From: Streptomyces sp. NWU339
GTDB lineage: Bacteria > Actinomycetota > Actinomycetes > Streptomycetales > Streptomycetaceae
Reading direction: 5' to 3'
Length of the DNA stretch: 64,000 nucleotides
Assembly (NCBI RefSeq): GCF_003143855.1
Contig: NZ_QFRK01000027.1
Location: 26,269 to 90,268, forward strand
Shown: positions 26,851 through 35,667 of the stretch, piece after piece
Numbering within the stretch: position 1 is the first letter of the stretch
Layout: each line of letters begins with the position of its first letter
Position numbers and translations under genes: made by a program
Notes under the pieces: model-generated
Told to the model about the DNA's origin: nothing
The model's input: the letters and a program-made list of their open reading frames with translations, nothing else
Databases searched by the model: none

Positions 26851-29103
26851 TCAGCCGCCCAGCACCAGTCGTGGGCAGTCGGCCGCGGCCCGGGACACGC
26901 AGATCAGCATGGTCCTGTCGGCCTCCTGCTCCGACGGGGTGAGGATCGAGTCCCGGTGGTCGGCCCGGCCGGAGACGATGGGTGTCTCGCAGGTGCCGCA
27001 CGTACCGGTCTTGCACGAGGAGACCACCGGGAGCCCGGCGTTCTGGGCGGCCTCCAGGATCGTCTCGTCCGCGCCGACCTCGACGACCGTCCCGGACTCG
27101 GCGAACTCCACCTGGAACGGTGTGTCGGGAACGGTCCGCACCACGGGCTTCGGGGCGAAACGCTCCATGCGCAGCGAGTTCTTCGGCCAGTGGGCGGTGT
27201 TCTCCTCCACGGCCCGCAGCAGCGGCTCGGGACCGCACGCGTAGACGAGCGTCCCCTCGCGTACCTCACCGAGCAGACCGGACAGGTCGATCAGCCCGAG
27301 CTCGTCCTGGGGGACCACCGTGACGCGGTCGCCGTGGACGGCCAGCTCGTCGCGGAAGGCCATCGACGCGTGCGTGCGTCCACCGTAGACGAGGTCCCAC
27401 TCGGCGCCGGCCCGCTCGGCCTCCCGGACCATGGGCAGGATCGGGGTGACACCGATGCCGCCCGCGATGAACAGGTAGCGGGGCGAGGGCAGGAGCCGGA
27501 AGTTGTTGCGCGGCCAGGACACGGTGACCCGGGACCCGACCGTCAGCGTGTCGTGCACCGCCGCCGACCCGCCCCGGCCGGCCTGCTCCCGCAGCACGCC
27601 GATGCGGTAGGAGGTACGGTCCTGCGGGTCGGAGGACAGCGAGTACTGACGTACCCACGGCTCACCGTCCCCGCCCGGCACATGGACGTCGACATGGGCC
27701 CCGGCCTTCCACGGCGGCAGTTCCCCGCCGTCAGGATGGCTCAGGGTCAGGGCGACGACACCCTCCGACGCCTCGGTGCGCTCCGTCACCTCCAGGTTGA
27801 GCGTGCGCACGGTCCGCGTCCGGGACCGCTCGACGTCCGCGACGTCCCAGCGCACCTGCAGCGAACGGCGCACCGGGAGCAGGGCCATGCGCAGGAAGTC
27901 GAGCTCGTCCGTGTCGTCCGGGCGCAGCGACGGCAGCCGCTCGAAGAGCACCCGCAGTCCCGTGGCGCCCTGGACACGGGCCAGGGGGTTGCCCAGGCAG
28001 GTGTGCCGTCCGGCCGTGAAGGCCAGGTGATCGGCGGGGTCGGGGCGGTGGATGTCGAACTCGAAGGGCCGCTCGACGTGCTCGGGATCGGTGTTGGCCG
28101 AAGCCAGCGCGACCCACACCATGTCACCGGCGGAGATGTGCACACCGGACAGTTCCACGTCCCGCGTCACCCGGCGCGAGGTGAAGGTCGAGGACGGGCG
28201 CCGCCGCAACGTCTCCTCGAAGACCCGGGGCCAGAGCTCCGGTTCGGCGAGCGCGTCCTCGAGCGCCTGCGGGTTCTGGGACAGGAAGAGCACCGCGTTG
28301 GTCATGGCCTGGGCCGTGGTGTCCGTGCCGGCCGCGGCGAACTCGGAGACGTGCAGGGCGATCTGGGGCGTGGGCAGCGCGTACGAGCCGTCCTTCGCCC
28401 GGGCCGACGCCATCACGGAGATGATGTCGTCGGCATCGGAGTCGCGCCGCGCGTCGACGATGGCACGCAGCTTCAGGTTGGCCTCGACGAAGCGGTCCCA
28501 CACCTGAGACCGCTTCGGCTCGGGCAGCGGCTCGTGCGCGGACGACAGCACGGCGAACAGGTCGTCGCGCAACTGCCGCAGCATCGCCTCGTGTTCGTAG
28601 CCGAGACCCAGCAGCGCCATGATGGTCTGGGTGGTCAGCTCCAGCGAGTACTCCTCGAGCAGGTTCGCGCAGCCGTTGTTCTCGAACCGGTCGATGATGC
28701 GGTGCGCCCTGGCCTCGATCTCGGGCTGCAGCCGGTCCATGCGCTCCTTGACGAAGCCCCGCTGCGCCACGGACCGCGTCTCGGTGTGCCCGGGCGGATC
28801 CTGCCCCACGATCATCTTCGACACGAGATCCGGCGGGTAGACCTCCCGGTGCTTCGCCGGCACGTCCGCGGCCGAGTTGGCGGCCGAGGAGTAGGTCTGC
28901 CAGTCCGACAGAACGGTGAGGCAGTCCTCCCGCCGCGTGACGATCCACGCGTTCAGGTGCGGGTACCAGAACACCGGCGAGGTGTCCCGGACCGCGGCCA
29001 GATGAGCGGCCGGGTCCCGGTAGTAGTCGTCACCCATCGCGTCGAAACCGTGGGCGACGGGGCAGCGGCCCACGGGACGGGCCTCTTCCTGCAGTGACGT
29101 CAT
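26851..29103 (-). CDS. Self-sufficient cytochrome P450 fused to a phthalate-dioxygenase-type reductase (CYP116B-like)
   Basis: This 750-aa fusion matches the class VII (CYP116B, P450-RhF) layout. The N-terminal heme domain (about 1-430) has the I-helix AAAGTDTTAQ, an ExxR (EETLR) and the heme loop FTAGRHTCLG with Cys369. The reductase follows, with an FMN domain (RQYSLSSDP near 515), an NADH domain (GGIGVTPILPM near 585) and a C-terminal [2Fe-2S] ferredoxin with CKTGTCGTC plus a distal Cys (LICVSRA). It needs only NADH and oxygen. The gene begins 20 bases after the serine hydrolase and ends the SDR-hydrolase-P450 operon. Family members hydroxylate or dealkylate aromatics and alkanes; the substrate here is unknown, but the neighbourhood suggests aromatic or ester catabolism. 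Confidence 0.93.
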   Translation of the reverse strand: MTSLQEEARPVGRCPVAHGFDAMGDDYYRDPAAHLAAVRDTSPVFWYPHLNAWIVTRREDCLTVLSDWQTYSSAANSAADVPAKHREVYPPDLVSKMIVGQDPPGHTETRSVAQRGFVKERMDRLQPEIEARAHRIIDRFENNGCANLLEEYSLELTTQTIMALLGLGYEHEAMLRQLRDDLFAVLSSAHEPLPEPKRSQVWDRFVEANLKLRAIVDARRDSDADDIISVMASARAKDGSYALPTPQIALHVSEFAAAGTDTTAQAMTNAVLFLSQNPQALEDALAEPELWPRVFEETLRRRPSSTFTSRRVTRDVELSGVHISAGDMVWVALASANTDPEHVERPFEFDIHRPDPADHLAFTAGRHTCLGNPLARVQGATGLRVLFERLPSLRPDDTDELDFLRMALLPVRRSLQVRWDVADVERSRTRTVRTLNLEVTERTEASEGVVALTLSHPDGGELPPWKAGAHVDVHVPGGDGEPWVRQYSLSSDPQDRTSYRIGVLREQAGRGGSAAVHDTLTVGSRVTVSWPRNNFRLLPSPRYLFIAGGIGVTPILPMVREAERAGAEWDLVYGGRTHASMAFRDELAVHGDRVTVVPQDELGLIDLSGLLGEVREGTLVYACGPEPLLRAVEENTAHWPKNSLRMERFAPKPVVRTVPDTPFQVEFAESGTVVEVGADETILEAAQNAGLPVVSSCKTGTCGTCETPIVSGRADHRDSILTPSEQEADRTMLICVSRAAADCPRLVLGG

Positions 29104-29122
29104 GGCCTGGTCCTTTCGCGGG

Positions 29123-30337
29123 TCAGACGCTGGTCGCCGCGGAGGCGGCGATCGAGGAGAGCTTCTGGAAGCGGGCGACGTTGTCGCCCTCGTCCATCAC
29201 CCCGGAGGAGAGGAAACAGAAGGACATGCCCGAGACCGGGTCCACCCACAGCAGGGACGAACCGGCGCCGTAGGAGCCGAAGGTGCGCGGCGAGACGAAC
29301 GGGCCGAAGAAACGGGCGTGCGTCCCCGTGCCGGCGAGGGCCATGCCCAGGCCCATGTTGCCCGGCGGAAGGTCCCACTTGCGGGCGGCGGCGACCATGC
29401 CGTAGAGGTCGTTGATCTGGTCGCCGGTCTGGTTGGTCGTGGCGAAGTCCAGCACCGACTCACCGATGAGCTGCTCCCCGGAGCCGGTGCGTCCCTTGTT
29501 CCGCAGCATCTCGGTGAACGCGAAGACGTCGTCGATGGTGGACACCGCGCCGACCCAGGGCATCTCGGCGTCCTCGCGGTCGATGACCTCGTTGAGGCAC
29601 TCGATGTCCTCGGGCTTGAGCCAGGAGTCATTGGCGACGATGACCTTCAGCGGAACGCCCAGGTCACGCCATTCGGCGGGCATCCCGAACCTGGTGTGCG
29701 TCATGCCGACGGGGCCGAAGACCTTCTCCTGCATGAGCTCCCGGAACGAACCGGCACCGTAGGCGCGGCGGGCCATCTCGCCCATCAGCGCGTGGTTGAT
29801 GGCCGCCGAGTAGTTCAGGTTCGTGCCCGGTTCGTGCACGACGTCGACTCCGGCCAGCGCCTCGATGACGTCGGCGAGTACGGCGAAACCCTCCGGACCC
29901 AGCCCCGGGTTGGGCGTCGCGGGCATGCCGGCGCGATGGGTGAGCAGGTGGGCGAGGTTGATCCGGTCCTTGCGCGCCGCGCGGAACGGCTCGGTGCCGA
30001 AGAACTCGGGAATGAGGTCGACGACGCGGGTCGACAGCATCAGCCTGCCCTCGCTGAGGGCCCGGAAGACCAGGGCGTTGGTGAAGCCCTTGGACATGGA
30101 CAGGATGCGGTAGACGTCCTCGCGTCGGGTCGGGCGGCCGGTCAGGGCGTCGGCCAGTCCGTAGCTGCCGCGCAGGGCGATCTCGCCGTGGCGGGCCACG
30201 ATGACGTTCGCCCCGTGGTACGCGCCGCTCTCGATGTCCGCGCGGATGGTGTCGTCCAGGACCTCGAGGAAGCGGCGCTCGACGCCGGGTGTCCCGGTGA
30301 GGGCGACCGTGGGCTCCGGGGCCTCGGTGTGCTGCAC
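29123..30337 (-). CDS. Serine hydrolase, beta-lactamase/class C esterase family
   Basis: This 404-aa protein belongs to the serine beta-lactamase-like esterase family (EstB type). The nucleophile motif SxxK appears as SMSKGF (about residues 83-88), the Tyr motif as NYSAAIN, and a YGAGSS segment near 365 replaces the third KTG-type motif. No signal peptide is seen, so it is cytoplasmic and more likely an esterase or lactonase than a beta-lactamase. The frame is open far upstream, but the GTG at 30337 has GGAG eight bases ahead and begins the conserved part. It lies between the SDR and P450-reductase genes with gaps of 32 and 19 bases, so it is operonic. It may cleave an ester or lactone made or used by those oxidoreductases. 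Confidence 0.88.
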   Translation of the reverse strand: MQHTEAPEPTVALTGTPGVERRFLEVLDDTIRADIESGAYHGANVIVARHGEIALRGSYGLADALTGRPTRREDVYRILSMSKGFTNALVFRALSEGRLMLSTRVVDLIPEFFGTEPFRAARKDRINLAHLLTHRAGMPATPNPGLGPEGFAVLADVIEALAGVDVVHEPGTNLNYSAAINHALMGEMARRAYGAGSFRELMQEKVFGPVGMTHTRFGMPAEWRDLGVPLKVIVANDSWLKPEDIECLNEVIDREDAEMPWVGAVSTIDDVFAFTEMLRNKGRTGSGEQLIGESVLDFATTNQTGDQINDLYGMVAAARKWDLPPGNMGLGMALAGTGTHARFFGPFVSPRTFGSYGAGSSLLWVDPVSGMSFCFLSSGVMDEGDNVARFQKLSSIAASAATSV

Positions 30338-30369
30338 TGGATCTTCTCCGTCCGGTTGTCGATGGGAGG

Positions 30370-31182
30370 TCAGAGCATGAGGGCGCCGCCGGAGGGCGCC
30401 AGCGTCTGACCGGTGTAGTGGCCCGCCGCGTCGGAGGCGAGGAAGAGGACCGTCCGGCCGATCTCGTCGGGCTCGGCCAGACGCTTCAGCGGCTGGAGGG
30501 AGAGCAGTGCCTGGACGTGGTCGTCGCCGGACGCCGTGAGCATGGCCGTCCTGATGCCGGCCGGGGCCAGCGCGTTGACCCGGATGTCGAAGGGGGCGAG
30601 CTCCGCCGCCACCGCCTTGGTGAGGCCCACGACCGCGGCCTTGGACGCCGGGTAGTAGGCGGGCATCGGCAGGCCGATGAGCCCCGCGACGGAGGCGAAG
30701 TTGATGATCGAGCCGCTGCCGCTCTCCTTCATCAGCGGTACGGCGGCACGGATCGTGTAGAAGGTGCCGTTGAGGTTGATCGCGACGACGCGGTCGAAGT
30801 CCTCGTCGGAGATGCCGTCCAGGAACTCGGGGTGGTAGGGCTCGCCGCTCTTGAAGGACTCGGTCATCTTCTGGTTGATGCCGTCCACCCACGCCTGCTT
30901 GGCCTTGTCCGGCGTGGCGACACCGGCGGCGTTCACGAGGATGTGCAGGCGGCCGTGGTCCTCCCGGACCCGGTCGAACACGCGGTTCACGGCAGCGGAG
31001 TCGGAGACGTCCGCGGCATGGCCCAGGACCCGCTCCAGACCGGCGAACTCGCGGTCGAGGTCCTCCTGCCGCAGATCCATGCCGTAGACCGTGGCACCGG
31101 CTCCCGCCAGGGCCTTCACGGCGGCCAGGCCCATGCCCGAAGCCGCACCGGTGACGACCGCGATCCTGCCGTCGAGTTCCAT
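30370..31182 (-). CDS. Short-chain dehydrogenase/reductase
   Basis: This 270-aa classical SDR has the NAD(P)-binding TGAASGMG (about residues 11-18), the NAAG motif, and a catalytic Ser-Tyr-Lys set in FASVAGLIGLPMPAYYPASK. The ATG at 31182 opens the first gene of a three-gene minus-strand operon with the serine hydrolase and the P450-reductase. An insertion of about 30 residues (KAKQAWVDGINQKMTESF) between NAAG and the active site is longer than in typical FabG-like enzymes and may shape the substrate pocket. It is divergent from pobA across 223 bp. Confidence 0.92.
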   Translation of the reverse strand: MELDGRIAVVTGAASGMGLAAVKALAGAGATVYGMDLRQEDLDREFAGLERVLGHAADVSDSAAVNRVFDRVREDHGRLHILVNAAGVATPDKAKQAWVDGINQKMTESFKSGEPYHPEFLDGISDEDFDRVVAINLNGTFYTIRAAVPLMKESGSGSIINFASVAGLIGLPMPAYYPASKAAVVGLTKAVAAELAPFDIRVNALAPAGIRTAMLTASGDDHVQALLSLQPLKRLAEPDEIGRTVLFLASDAAGHYTGQTLAPSGGALML

Positions 31183-31353
31183 AGTCGATCCCCTCGTCGT
31201 TGAGGTGTGACCTGCCGCTTCAGGGCAAGTCCTGCCTGCCGGCGGTGAAGTCCGGTCAACCTAACCAAGAATTTGACACCTGTCTAGGTTTAGTTCCCGG
31301 GGATGTCCGGGCGCCGGAATCCGGCAGTTCGCACCGGGGAGGTGTCCTGGTCC

Positions 31354-31372
31354 GGTTCCACTGGACGGAAGA
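31354..31372. promoter_or_regulatory. Candidate IclR operator upstream of pobA
   Basis: TTCC (31356-31359) and GGAA (31367-31370) are 7 bases apart and the right half reads ACGGAAG, as in the perfect palindrome before the P450 operon at 34310-34328. The site ends 33 bases before the pobA start. The left half is less conserved. Confidence 0.4.
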
Positions 31373-31405
31373 AGGCCCTGGCCGGGCGGCTCGGACGGAC
31401 GCAGA

Positions 31406-32611
31406 ATGTCGCCCATGTCCTCCTCGCGCATTCACAGCCGTACGCAGATCGGCATCGTCGGGGCCGGCCCCGCCGGCCTGATGCTCTCCCACCTGCTCGC
31501 CCGGGCCGGGATCGATTCCGTCGCGATCGACCTGCGCGGTCGCCGGGAGATCGAGGAGACCCATCGCGCCGGGATCCTCGAACAGGACTCGGTCGACCTG
31601 CTGGTCGACACCGGCGTCTCCGACCGGGTGCACCGCGACGGTTACCGCCACGACGGCATCGAGCTGGCGTTCGGCGGGGGCGGCCACCGCATCGACTTCC
31701 AGGGGCTGGTCGGCGCCTCGACCCAGCTCTACCCCCAGACCGACGTCTTCATCGATCTCGCCGACGCCCGCGAGCGCGACGGCGGCGACGTCCGGTTCGG
31801 CGTCACCGACGTCACGGTCGACGGCCTCACCTCCGACTCCCCGGTCATGCGGTTCACCGACGCCGACGGCACCCTTCACGAGGTGCGCGCCGACTTCCTC
31901 GTGGGCGCCGACGGATCACGCAGCCTGTGCCGCCGCGAGGTGCCGGAGGCACGGCGCACGCAGTACTTCCGCGAGTATCCCTTCGCCTGGTTCGGCATCC
32001 TGACCGAGGCGGCGCCCAGCGCGCCGGAGCTGATCTACAACCACTCGCCGCGGGGTTTCGCGCTGATCAGCCAGCGCACCGAGACCCTCCAGCGGATGTA
32101 CTTCCAGTGCGACCCCGCGGAGGACGCCGCCACCTGGTCCGACGACCGGATCTGGGAGGAACTCCAGTCACGCGTCGGGGCCAACGGCCACACGCTCAAG
32201 GAGGGGCCGATCACCTCCAGGACCGTGCTGCCGTTCCGCAGCTTCGTCCAGGAGCCGATGCACCACGGTCGGCTGGTGCTCGCCGGCGACGCCGCGCACA
32301 CGGTGCCGCCGACCGGCGCCAAGGGCCTCAACCTGGCCCTGGCCGACGTACGGGTACTGGCCGAGGAGCTCGAGCGGGCGGTCGCGAGCGGTGACACCGC
32401 CCCGCTGGCGACCTACAGCGAGCGGGCCCTCGGCCGGGTCTGGAAGGCCCAGCACTTCTCCTACTGGATGACCACGATGCTGCACACGCTGCCGGGGGCC
32501 AGCCCGTTCGACGTCCGGCGCCAGGAGGGCGAACTGTCCGCGGTGACCGGCTCGACCGCGGGCTCGACCTACCTCGCCGAGGCCTACACCGGCTGGCCGG
32601 AAGGACGATGA
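31406..32611 (+). CDS. pobA: 4-hydroxybenzoate 3-monooxygenase
   Basis: This 401-aa flavoprotein converts 4-hydroxybenzoate, NAD(P)H and oxygen to protocatechuate. It carries the FAD fold TQIGIVGAGPAGLMLSHLLA, the HRAGILEQDSVDLL segment, QLYPQTDVFIDL, the DG motif in VGADGSRSLCRREVP, HSPRGFALISQRTETLQRMY, and the second FAD motif GRLVLAGDAAHTVPPTGAKG followed by LNLALADV, all as in PobA. The ATG at 31406 was taken; another ATG nine bases later is equally possible. Its stop overlaps the start of the HD gene (ATGA), so they form an operon. Its substrate is the predicted end product of the phosphate-protected cresol pathway encoded just downstream. Confidence 0.93.
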   Translation: MSPMSSSRIHSRTQIGIVGAGPAGLMLSHLLARAGIDSVAIDLRGRREIEETHRAGILEQDSVDLLVDTGVSDRVHRDGYRHDGIELAFGGGGHRIDFQGLVGASTQLYPQTDVFIDLADARERDGGDVRFGVTDVTVDGLTSDSPVMRFTDADGTLHEVRADFLVGADGSRSLCRREVPEARRTQYFREYPFAWFGILTEAAPSAPELIYNHSPRGFALISQRTETLQRMYFQCDPAEDAATWSDDRIWEELQSRVGANGHTLKEGPITSRTVLPFRSFVQEPMHHGRLVLAGDAAHTVPPTGAKGLNLALADVRVLAEELERAVASGDTAPLATYSERALGRVWKAQHFSYWMTTMLHTLPGASPFDVRRQEGELSAVTGSTAGSTYLAEAYTGWPEGR

Positions 32612-33303
32612 ACATGGCACTGCCCCGTCAGAGCCCGACCGCCAACCAGCTCGGCACGGACGTCACCGGCCACCTGCCCGACCGCGTCGGCGTGCCCGGC
32701 ACCGCGGGCTTCCGGCCCGAGGACGACGCCGTATGGCGCCTGGCCGTCGAACACCTCCACGTGCGGAGCAACGACGGCCACACCGCCTACTCCTACGGCC
32801 TCGCCGCAGCCCTGTGCGACCTGCATCCCGAGGCCGACCGAGATGTGGTGCTGCCCGCGATCATCCTCCACGACACCGGTTGGTCGAGGGTGCCCGAGGA
32901 CGAGGTGCTCGAGGCCATCCGCCCCGGCGGGGGCCGCCACGACCTCGTCCTGCGCCACGAGAAGGAGGGCGCCGCGATCGCCGCGGACATCCTCGCCCGG
33001 CTCGGCCACGATCCCGCGCGGGCGGCCGAGATCGTCGGGATCATCGACGGTCACGACACCCGGCTCACCGCGCTCTCCCTCAACGACTCGCTGGTCAAGG
33101 ACGCCGACAAGCTCTGGCGGCTCACCCCGCACGGCGTGGACACCGTCATGGACTGGTTCGGGCTGACCCGCGAGCAGGCGCACACACTGATCGGCAGCCG
33201 GGTCCACGACCACCTGTTCACCGACGCCGCCCGCACCATGGCCCGCGCCCTCGCCGCGGTCGCGGCGATCGACAGCACGCCCCAGCGGATCGCGCTCGGC
33301 TGA
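32608..33303 (+). CDS. HD-domain hydrolase (second CreD-like paralogue)
   Basis: This 231-aa HD-superfamily metal-dependent phosphohydrolase has metal ligands in the HTAYSYGLAAALCD region, the IILHDTGWSRV HD pair (about 90-100), LRHEKEGAAIA, and GIIDGHDTR with KDADKLWR further on. The layout parallels the HD protein at 40984 (IQLHDTGWGRV, IIDGHDTR, RDADRLWRF), so they are paralogues. The start overlaps the pobA stop by ATGA; an ATG six bases later is an alternative. Pairing with pobA suggests it removes phosphate from an aryl phosphate to supply 4-hydroxybenzoate or a related phenol. This is inferred from context. Confidence 0.82.
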   Translation: MNMALPRQSPTANQLGTDVTGHLPDRVGVPGTAGFRPEDDAVWRLAVEHLHVRSNDGHTAYSYGLAAALCDLHPEADRDVVLPAIILHDTGWSRVPEDEVLEAIRPGGGRHDLVLRHEKEGAAIAADILARLGHDPARAAEIVGIIDGHDTRLTALSLNDSLVKDADKLWRLTPHGVDTVMDWFGLTREQAHTLIGSRVHDHLFTDAARTMARALAAVAAIDSTPQRIALG

Positions 33304-33491
33304 GACGGGCAGGCGCCTTCGGCCGGGCCGGGACACATTCCTCCGGCCGACGGGCCGCGCCCCGTACGAGGCGTCGCCCGCACGAGCCGCGCCCCGCACG
33401 AGCCGCGCCCCGCGCGGGCGGCACGCCCCACGCGCTCGACGGGCCGCCCACCGTGCGCGACGATGGCACCCCGACGATCTCTGGAGGCCCC

Positions 33492-34277
33492 ATGCGCGGT
33501 GACGGCCGCACGGTGACCTCGAAGGCGTTCGCGCTGCTCAGCGCCTTCGAGAGCGGTCCCAACGCGCAGTCCCTGAGCGGCCTCGCCGAGCACGCCGGCC
33601 TGCCCCTGCCCACCGCGCACCGTCTCGCGAAGGAACTCGTCGAGTGGGGCGCGCTGGAGCGTGACGAACAGGGCCGCTACACCGTGGGCCTGCGGCTGTG
33701 GGAGGTCGCCCAGAACGCGGGCCGCCATCTGCGCGACACCGCGAGGCCCTATCTCCAGGACCTGTTCTCCCTCACCCACGAGACCGCGCACATCGCGATC
33801 AGGGACGGCGACGAGGCCCTCTACATCGACCGGATCTACGGCTCCACCCGGGTCCCTCGCGCCTCCCGCGTCGGCGGGCGTCTGCCGCTGCACGCCACCG
33901 CGGTCGGCAAGGTGCTGCTGGCCTACGAGGAGGAGTGGGTGCGCGACGCGTACCTCGCCCACCGGCTCGAGGCGGCCACCCGGCACACCCATGTGAACCC
34001 CGGACGGCTGGCCGCGGAGCTGCGCAGGGTCCGCGACGAGGGTTACGCGACCACCCAGGAGGAGGTGCGCGCCGGGTCGTGCTCGATCGCCGTCCCGGTC
34101 CGTCTCGAACCCCACCCGGCCGCCATCGGCCTGGTCATGCTGTCGAGCGACGGGACCACGATGACCCGCCACCTGCCGGCCCTGCGAGGCATCGCGCGCC
34201 GCATCGAGGCGGCCGCCGCCCGCCCCCAGCCCAGCCTCGCCCGCATCCCGCGGCGGTCGGGCCGCGGACGCTCCTGA
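33492..34277 (+). CDS. IclR family transcriptional regulator
   Basis: This 261-aa regulator has an N-terminal winged helix (about 5-70: SKAFALLSAFESGPNAQSLS, LAEHAGLPLPTAHRLAKELV) and a C-terminal effector domain (about 80-250: HIAIRDGDEALYIDRIYG, RLPLHATAVGKVLLAY, AGSCSIAVPVRL). The ATG at 33492 follows GGAGG. It lies between pobA-HD and the P450 operon, on the same strand. IclR proteins often control pob- and pca-type aromatic catabolic genes, and two related palindromic motifs flank it at 31354 and 34310, so it is the likely local regulator. Confidence 0.93.
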   Translation: MRGDGRTVTSKAFALLSAFESGPNAQSLSGLAEHAGLPLPTAHRLAKELVEWGALERDEQGRYTVGLRLWEVAQNAGRHLRDTARPYLQDLFSLTHETAHIAIRDGDEALYIDRIYGSTRVPRASRVGGRLPLHATAVGKVLLAYEEEWVRDAYLAHRLEAATRHTHVNPGRLAAELRRVRDEGYATTQEEVRAGSCSIAVPVRLEPHPAAIGLVMLSSDGTTMTRHLPALRGIARRIEAAAARPQPSLARIPRRSGRGRS

Positions 34278-34309
34278 CCTCGCGCGAGCCGCTTCCCGAG
34301 GCGGGAACC

Positions 34310-34328
34310 ACTTCCGTCCAACGGAAGT
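34310..34328. promoter_or_regulatory. Perfect palindrome, candidate IclR operator of the P450 operon
   Basis: ACTTCCGT and ACGGAAGT are perfect 8-base arms around CCA. The site is 77 bases before the P450 start and just after the IclR gene, an expected operator position. A weaker copy precedes pobA. Confidence 0.65.
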
Positions 34329-34404
34329 CGCGCGTGGACCTCCCGAGGTGCCCGGGCCACGATGAGGTGGTCGTCACACGGCGACGTGATGAACAGGAGG
34401 CGGG

Positions 34405-35664
34405 ATGACGTCGACCCAGACCCCGGCCGGCACGGCTCCGGGCTGTCCGATCCATCACGGCTACGAGCCGTTCGCCCAGGACGACCCGTTCCCGTCGTAC
34501 GCAGCCCTCCGCGCGGAGGAGCCGGTGATGTACGACGAGCGGATCGGCTGCTGGGTGGTGAGCCGGTACGACGACATCAAGGCCGTTTTCGAGGACTGGG
34601 AGACCTTCTCCTCCGAGAACGCCCAGGCGCCGGTGCGCGAGCGCGGTCCGCAGGCGAAGCAGATCATGGAGGAGGGCGGTTTCACCGCCTACTCCGGCCT
34701 CTCCGCCCGGGTCCCCCCGGAGCACACCCGGATCCGCAAGGTCGCCGCCAAGGCGTTCACCCCGCGCCGGTTCAAGGTGCTCGAACCCGACATCCGCGCC
34801 AACGTCGTACGGCTGCTCGAAACGATGCTGGCCCGCCCCGAGCGCCACGGCGACCTGGTCCGGGACCTGGCCTACGACGTACCGACGGTCACGATCCTCA
34901 CCCTGATCGGCGCCGACGTCTCGCAGATCGACACCTTCAAGCGCTGGTCGGACTCCCGCTCGGCCATGACGTGGGGAGACCTCTCCGACGAGGAGCAGGT
35001 GCCGCACGCCCGCAACCTCGTCGAGTACTGGGCGGAATGCCGCCGGTTGGTCGCCGAGGCCCACGAGACCGAGCGGGACAGCCTGGTCGGCGACATGGTC
35101 CGGATGCAGGCCGAGGGCGACCCGATCAGCGACCACGAGATCGCCTCGGTCTGCTACTCACTGCTCTTCGCCGGACACGAGACCACCACCACACTGATCT
35201 CCAACGCCCTGCGGGTGCTGCTCTCCCACCCCGACCAGTGGCGTCAGGTCGTCGAGGACCCCCGTCGCATCCCCGGCGCGGTCGACGAGGTGCTGCGCTA
35301 CAGCCCCTCCATCGTCGGCTGGCGCCGAAAGGCCCTGCGCGACGCCGAGATCGGCGGTGTGGCGGTCCCGAAGGGCGCCGACATCCTGCTGCTGATGGGT
35401 TCGGCCAACCGCGACGCGTCCCGCTTCGAGGACGGCGAGTCCTTCGACATCGGCCGGGCCAACGCCCGGGAGCACCTGTCCTTCGGATTCGGCATCCACT
35501 ACTGCCTCGGCAACATGCTGGCCAAGCTCCAGGCGAAGATCACGCTCGAGGAGACCGCCCGCCTCGCGCCCGGCCTCCGCCTCGCCGACGACTCCGACAT
35601 CCACTTCGGTGACAACCTCTCCTTCCGCGCGCCCGCCGCGGTCAGGGTGACTTGGGAGGACTGA
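34405..35664 (+). CDS. creJ: Cytochrome P450, CreJ-like (aryl-phosphate methyl hydroxylase)
   Basis: This 419-aa soluble class I P450 has the I-helix LLFAGHETTTT (about 252-262), ExxR in DEVLRYSPS, and the heme loop FGFGIHYCLG with Cys367. The ATG at 34405 follows an AGGAGGCGGG site. It opens an eight-gene operon that also encodes its ferredoxin and ferredoxin reductase. In Corynebacterium glutamicum, CreJ with CreE and CreF oxidises the methyl group of phosphorylated 4-cresol. The identical set and order of neighbours here supports the same job. The family call is secure; the substrate is inferred from context. Confidence 0.85.
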   Translation: MTSTQTPAGTAPGCPIHHGYEPFAQDDPFPSYAALRAEEPVMYDERIGCWVVSRYDDIKAVFEDWETFSSENAQAPVRERGPQAKQIMEEGGFTAYSGLSARVPPEHTRIRKVAAKAFTPRRFKVLEPDIRANVVRLLETMLARPERHGDLVRDLAYDVPTVTILTLIGADVSQIDTFKRWSDSRSAMTWGDLSDEEQVPHARNLVEYWAECRRLVAEAHETERDSLVGDMVRMQAEGDPISDHEIASVCYSLLFAGHETTTTLISNALRVLLSHPDQWRQVVEDPRRIPGAVDEVLRYSPSIVGWRRKALRDAEIGGVAVPKGADILLLMGSANRDASRFEDGESFDIGRANAREHLSFGFGIHYCLGNMLAKLQAKITLEETARLAPGLRLADDSDIHFGDNLSFRAPAAVRVTWED

Positions 35665-35667
35665 CCC

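Noticed and set aside
29123..30337. True beta-lactamase
   Set aside because: No signal peptide and no KTG motif; size and motifs fit class C-type esterases better.
31273..31296. TTGACA at 31273-31278 as a promoter for pobA
   Set aside because: No -10 hexamer is found at 16-18 bases; the nearest TAG-type sequences are too close.
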